Assembly: GCA_031552195.1 (NCBI GenBank)
Contig: JAVBMT010000023.1
Location: 123,354 to 187,353 of the forward strand
Direction: 5' to 3'
DNA length: 64,000 bases
DNA from: JAVBMP01 sp031552195
GTDB lineage: Bacteria; Desulfobacterota; Desulfovibrionia; Desulfovibrionales; Desulfovibrionaceae
A program made the translations under genes and the position numbers. The notes beneath the pieces are model-generated. The model was not told where the DNA came from, made no database searches, and was given only the letters and a program-made list of their open reading frames with translations. Below, one piece after another: positions 60,787 to 64,000 of this stretch (its first letter is position 1; the number at the start of each line of letters is the position of its first letter).

Positions 60787-60952
60787 TGGGCAACCACACT
60801 CCGGACGGCCTGAACGGATCAGGCTACCCGTCTGCTTATTGAAGGTTTCGCGGAACAACCCGGATGGCCGGATATAAAGATCAAACCGATCTCACGCAGC
60901 CCGCGGCGTGACGCAAGCGCCTTCACCCGGGCTGTCATATTCTTCCAACAGC

Positions 60953-61183
60953 TCAAACGTCCTGGGCTTCAAGCAGTTGCAGAATAGAGTCGATCCGGCG
61001 GACGGCGTCATTTTTCAACGCTCGCTCCTCCGCCAGGGCCGCTTCAAGGTTATGGCTGTTTTCCCGCTCTTTAGCGCGCAACTCATCCATTTCGCGCTTA
61101 AGGGCGGCATTTTCCGCTTTAAGGCTTTCCTGGCGTTCCACCAGGGCCAATATGCGCTGTTCCAGTTTTTCCAGTATATCCAT
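60953..61183 (-). CDS. ZapB-like coiled-coil cell division protein
   Basis: A 76-residue protein that is one continuous coiled coil, starting MDILEKLEQRILALVERQES and ending RRIDSILQLLEAQDV. Its length, helix register and end resemble ZapB (81 residues in E. coli), which binds ZapA. It sits 166 bp upstream of zapA on the same strand, so a functional pair is likely. As the sequence is all coiled coil, family assignment by eye is not strict. Confidence 0.72.
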   Translation of the reverse strand: MDILEKLEQRILALVERQESLKAENAALKREMDELRAKERENSHNLEAALAEERALKNDAVRRIDSILQLLEAQDV

Positions 61184-61252
61184 GGCGATATCATAACCAC
61201 ATTGTCAAACTTGCGCAAGAATTACTTCAAACCCCGCCGCCAGGCCACTGGC

Positions 61253-61297
61253 AACGGCGCGGGCGGCCACTCAACACACCGGGCCGGCCGCGCCGTT
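61253..61297 (-). other. GC-rich stem-loop after glmU
   Basis: AACGGCGCGG (61253-61262) and CCGCGCCGTT (61288-61297) form a 10-bp stem just after the glmU stop. No U-run follows on the minus strand, so it is more likely a stabiliser or weak terminator between glmU and the zapB-like gene. Confidence 0.45.
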
Positions 61298-61304
61298 GAA
61301 AAGC

Positions 61305-62687
61305 TTATTTCTTCTTGGCTTTGTTCACCTGGCGTCCCCTGGCGAGGGCCAGGGAATCTGACGGAACATCCTGGGTTATAACTGAACCCGCCCCGATCAA
61401 GGCGTTGTCGCCGACTGTCACCGGAGCAACCAAGGCGGTGTTCGAACCAATGAAGGCCCTGGCCCCGATCACCGTCTTGAACTTGTTCTTTCCGTCATAG
61501 TTGCAGGTGATCGTTCCAGCCCCTATATTCGTGCCGGGGCCGATTTCCGCGTCGCCCAGGTAAGTCAGGTGATTGGCCTTCGCCCCCTTGCCCAGACGGG
61601 CTTTTTTCATTTCCACGAAGTTGCCGATGTGGGATTCATCTTCCATTACCGCCCCTGGCCGCAGGCGGGAATTCGGCCCGACCTGGCAGTTCGCCCCGAC
61701 AACCGCGTCTTCAATGTGGCAATAAGAACGCATTTTCGTTCCACCGCCAATTTGCGCGTTACGCAGGAAGCAGTGCGTTTCTATTTCCACTCCGGCTGCA
61801 ATGGCGCTTTTGCCGTAAATTTCACCTGGACCGTGCAGGACAACGCCCGGTTCCAACGCAACTTGCGGCCCTATACGCATTGAAGACGGGCTGTAAACGA
61901 GCACGCCTTTGTCCTGCCAGCTTTCAACGATGCGCCGCCGCAACAATTCATCCGCCTCGGACAGTTCGCGGGGGCTGTTGATTCCGAGCAGCCTGGGGTC
62001 TGAACCGTGGCAGAAGGCTTCAGCCTTGAAGCCGTTGCCAACCGCCAGTTCAACCAAATCTGTGATATACAGCTCGCCGCTCTTGCCGGACGGCTTTAAA
62101 GAAGACAGCAAGCCTTCAACGGCAGCGACGCGCAAAAAGTATATTCCGGCGTTTATTTCTCTGGGCTCAGGCCCGTGGAGCGATGCGTCATAGTCTTTTG
62201 CCTCAATGATTCCAGCAAGTTTTCCGTTTTTGCGCAAAACCCTTCCGAACGCTCCAGGATCGGGCAATTCAAGGGAAATAAAGGCGAGATCCAACTGGGC
62301 GGCCAGGCTTTCCAACGCGAACGCGCGCAGCGTTTCCGCCTCAACCAGCGGAGTATCTCCGTTTACAACAAGGACATATTCAACGCCGGAGGCCTTTATG
62401 TCCGGCCAGGCGGTTTGCAGGGCGTGCCCGGTGCCTAGCTGTTCAGCCTGCAACACAAACGTTCCCGCTTCTTCTCCAACAGCGCGGCGCACGGCATCCG
62501 CTCCGTGCCCCACCACAATCAAGGGCGCGGCTTCTGAAGCCCCGAGGCCGCGCACGGCGCGCAAGACATATTCGAGCATAGGCTCTCCAAGCAGGCGCTG
62601 CAGTACTTTAGGCTGCTCAGAATACATGCGCGTTCCACGCCCGGCCGCCAGAATAACGACCCCGACCCCATTAATTGACTGTGCCAT
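61305..62687 (-). CDS. glmU: Bifunctional GlmU (UDP-GlcNAc pyrophosphorylase / GlcN-1-P acetyltransferase)
   Basis: A 460-residue bifunctional enzyme of UDP-N-acetylglucosamine synthesis. The N-terminal pyrophosphorylase domain has VVILAAGRGTRMYSEQPKVL (about 10-29) and VVNGDTPLV (about 106-114). The C-terminal left-handed beta-helix (about 260-440) has repeated hexapeptides such as IGPQVALEPGVVLHGPGEIY and ends with the acetyltransferase motifs HLTYLGDAEIG and NYDGKNKFKT. It supplies precursor for peptidoglycan, LPS and probably the exopolysaccharide. Start ATG at 62687. Confidence 0.97.
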   Translation of the reverse strand: MAQSINGVGVVILAAGRGTRMYSEQPKVLQRLLGEPMLEYVLRAVRGLGASEAAPLIVVGHGADAVRRAVGEEAGTFVLQAEQLGTGHALQTAWPDIKASGVEYVLVVNGDTPLVEAETLRAFALESLAAQLDLAFISLELPDPGAFGRVLRKNGKLAGIIEAKDYDASLHGPEPREINAGIYFLRVAAVEGLLSSLKPSGKSGELYITDLVELAVGNGFKAEAFCHGSDPRLLGINSPRELSEADELLRRRIVESWQDKGVLVYSPSSMRIGPQVALEPGVVLHGPGEIYGKSAIAAGVEIETHCFLRNAQIGGGTKMRSYCHIEDAVVGANCQVGPNSRLRPGAVMEDESHIGNFVEMKKARLGKGAKANHLTYLGDAEIGPGTNIGAGTITCNYDGKNKFKTVIGARAFIGSNTALVAPVTVGDNALIGAGSVITQDVPSDSLALARGRQVNKAKKK

Positions 62688-62825
62688 AACATATCCAGTT
62701 CTTTAAAGATGACAGCATTGAAAGCCTTTTTAAAAAAAAGCGCGGCAAGGCGGGTGAACATATTGTGATGCCCGGACCTTCCACGCTTTTTCTATAATTT
62801 TTTATTTACCCGCGCAATAAGCGTC

Positions 62826-62854
62826 TTGTATTTTTTTCCGGCCCGCATTATATT
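62826..62854 (+). promoter_or_regulatory. Promoter of the flagellar-rod-like gene
   Basis: TTGTAT (62826-62831) and TATATT (62849-62854) are 17 bp apart, with a start expected near 62861 and AGAGGA as ribosome binding site just before the gene. The flanking AT-rich 190-bp gap also has to serve glmU on the other strand. Confidence 0.5.
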
Positions 62855-62878
62855 TCGATAAAGTAAGAGGACAAAATC

Positions 62879-63235
62879 ATGATCACCATGAACGCCCCGG
62901 TTTCCGGGTTTTCTTCTCTGGGCATGGAAGTTCAGGTTATAGCGAATAATATCGCTAACGTGAACACCCACGGGTTCCATGCCAGCCGGGTGGATTACGA
63001 AACCGCTCCATATGATTCCGGCGTGCGCGTCGGGGCGATTCTGCGCGACAACTCCCCCGGCCCGGTTTTCGCTTACCCCAGCGAGGTGGGCGCTGTTCCC
63101 ATAGAAAGCAGCAACGTCAACCTGGTACGCGAATTCACCAACCTGATCAGCGTCCAGAACGCTTATTCCGCGAACGCGGCCAGCCTGAGCGTGCAAGACC
63201 GCATCAGCGGGTATGTAATAGACCTTATCGCCTGA
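62879..63235 (+). CDS. Short flagellar basal body rod-like protein (FlgC-like)
   Basis: A 118-residue protein. The N-terminal rod signature reads GMEVQVIANNIANVNTHGFH (about 15-34), and the C-terminal signature ESSNVNLVREFTNLISVQNA and YSANAASLSVQD (about 76-108) matches the flagellar rod/hook family. Almost nothing lies between, so it is a minimal rod-like protein near FlgC in size. It is not in a flagellar operon here. A start at ATG 62888 is also possible. It ends 25 bp before the methyltransferase. Confidence 0.8.
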   Translation: MITMNAPVSGFSSLGMEVQVIANNIANVNTHGFHASRVDYETAPYDSGVRVGAILRDNSPGPVFAYPSEVGAVPIESSNVNLVREFTNLISVQNAYSANAASLSVQDRISGYVIDLIA

Positions 63236-63260
63236 TCCGGCTATTGCAAACGGTTCCCCT

Positions 63261-63878
63261 TTGCCAGCAAGCCTATTCGATCCTTACAGCAACATCGCCA
63301 AATTCTATGACGCCATTACCGCGCGATTTCTTGCCGCGCCCAGGCGAAAAACAGCGGATTTATGCCGCCAGTTCGGCGCGGGCAGGGTTTTGGACGCGGG
63401 CTGCGGAACGGGTAAACAATGCCTTGAACTGAACTTGCGCGGCATCGACGCCACCGGGGTCGATCTTTCCCCGGCCATGCTGGCTGTGGCGGGCAAATTG
63501 CTCTCAAGCCGGAATGTGCCTTTATTTCAAGCTTCCTGCGATAACCTTCCTTTTAAAGCGGATGAATTCGACGCGGTCATCTTGTCAATGGTGCTGCATG
63601 AAAATGCGAACCGGGCGGACGCTATTTTACTTGAGGCCCTTAGGCTGGCTCCGCTGGTATTCATCCTTGAATGGAAAAACCCGGAAAGAAATCTCGATTA
63701 CCTGTTGCAGCCCGCCGTGCATGCGGTGGAGCGCCTGGCAGGAAAAAGCCACTATAACAGCTTTAAATCCTTTCGTAGAAAAGGCGGAGCTTACGGGTTA
63801 TGCTCCGGCTTTGCCTGGGCGCATGAGGAACGCTTCCGGGGCGGAAGCTTGATTTTGCTCGCATTGCGCAGAGTTTAA
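63261..63878 (+). CDS. Class I SAM-dependent methyltransferase
   Basis: A 205-residue methyltransferase. Motif I LDAGCGTGKQCLEL (about 44-57), the acidic loop GVDLSPAMLAVAG (about 66-78), and the post-motif LPFKADEFDAVILSMVLHEN (about 95-114) are clear; the target is unknown. The start is a TTG at 63261 with a weak ribosome binding site, but no better in-frame start is near. Its stop overlaps by four bases the 3' end of a minus-strand gene. Confidence 0.8.
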   Translation: MPASLFDPYSNIAKFYDAITARFLAAPRRKTADLCRQFGAGRVLDAGCGTGKQCLELNLRGIDATGVDLSPAMLAVAGKLLSSRNVPLFQASCDNLPFKADEFDAVILSMVLHENANRADAILLEALRLAPLVFILEWKNPERNLDYLLQPAVHAVERLAGKSHYNSFKSFRRKGGAYGLCSGFAWAHEERFRGGSLILLALRRV

Positions 63879-64000
63879 ATTTCCCCTTCCGGCTTCGCTC
63901 TTCTGGCATTTTGCAATAAAGCGCGATCTTTTGCGGCCTGTTCAGGCGCGGCCTTGGGGCAATATCCCACTGGCGGGTGAATCCGGCATGAGAGGCGCTC
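63875..64000 (-). CDS. 3' end of an unidentified minus-strand gene (partial)
   Basis: From the right edge a minus-strand frame runs open for 41 residues (beginning ERLSCRIHPPVGYCPKAAPE and ending ARRAKPEGEI) to a TAA at 63877-63875. The composition looks coding (two Cys, charged C-terminus), but the family cannot be recognised from so little sequence. It is convergent with the methyltransferase and overlaps its end. Confidence 0.4.
   Translation of the reverse strand, partial: ERLSCRIHPPVGYCPKAAPEQAAKDRALLQNARRAKPEGEI

Noticed and set aside
1..64000. tRNA genes, rRNA genes, CRISPR arrays, insertion sequences, phage genes
   Set aside because: No cloverleaf-like GTTCGAAT contexts, no regular short repeats, and no transposase or integrase motifs were seen on reading the intergenic regions.

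Overview
The window reads as a chromosomal segment from a Gram-negative sulfate-reducer-type bacterium, most likely Desulfovibrionales. I infer this from the order YggT-DivIVA-DUF167-DUF465-ilvB-ilvN-ilvC-DUF4390-NtrY, the PxxKW cysteine-rich protein, a B12-binding radical SAM protein, and zapA-6S RNA-rny. No rRNA or tRNA is present to confirm the taxon. Coding density is high and base composition is moderately GC-rich. I saw no insertion sequence, phage gene, integrase or CRISPR array.

Layout. 1-2.8 kb (minus strand): the 5' part of a radical SAM/B12 gene that runs off the left edge, with a small Sm-like hypothetical gene upstream. 3.0-14.4 kb (plus strand): a hypothetical gene, then a probable long operon with a HAD phosphatase, YggT, DivIVA, DUF167, DUF465, the branched-chain amino acid genes ilvB/ilvN/ilvC, DUF4390, an NtrY-type histidine kinase, a small unknown gene and an RlmD/RumA-type rRNA methyltransferase. 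14.5-20.1 kb (minus strand): one giant alpha-2-macroglobulin-like protein with an intact thioester motif.

20.5-49.6 kb (plus strand): a 29-kb exosortase/exopolysaccharide locus of the XrtA (EpsH/PEP-CTERM) type. It holds PrsT, a priming sugar transferase, polysaccharide export protein, chain-length determinant, tyrosine autokinase, associated ATPase, outer-membrane beta-barrel protein, DUF3473 deacetylase, FemAB protein, DegT aminotransferase, GT2, an ATP-grasp ligase, a DUF1624-like acyltransferase, an O-antigen ligase-like protein, two GT-B transferases, a hexapeptide acyltransferase, an acyltransferase-GT4 fusion, the exosortase, EpsI, and the PrsK/PrsR two-component pair. The genes are often translationally coupled. 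They form a plausible pathway that makes, modifies, exports and length-controls a surface glycan and couples it to processing of C-terminally sorted proteins. No substrate protein with a PEP-CTERM tail is visible in the window.

49.7-64 kb: an RluA-family pseudouridine synthase (minus), the PxxKW protein, an M20 peptidase, an MFS transporter, the str operon rpsL-rpsG-fusA with strong terminators, then on the minus strand a shikimate-kinase-like gene, rny, a candidate small transcript, a probable 6S RNA, zapA, a ZapB-like coiled coil and glmU. The right end has a short flagellar-rod-like protein, a methyltransferase and the 3' end of an unidentified minus-strand gene.

Most notable: the exosortase locus without a local substrate and with unusual amino/peptide-type tailoring enzymes, a shikimate-kinase-like protein lacking expected substrate-contact residues, the acyltransferase-glycosyltransferase fusion, the probable 6S RNA, and an unexplained promoter-to-terminator unit next to it. 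Calls rest on reading sequence motifs and remembered family features; no database search was run.
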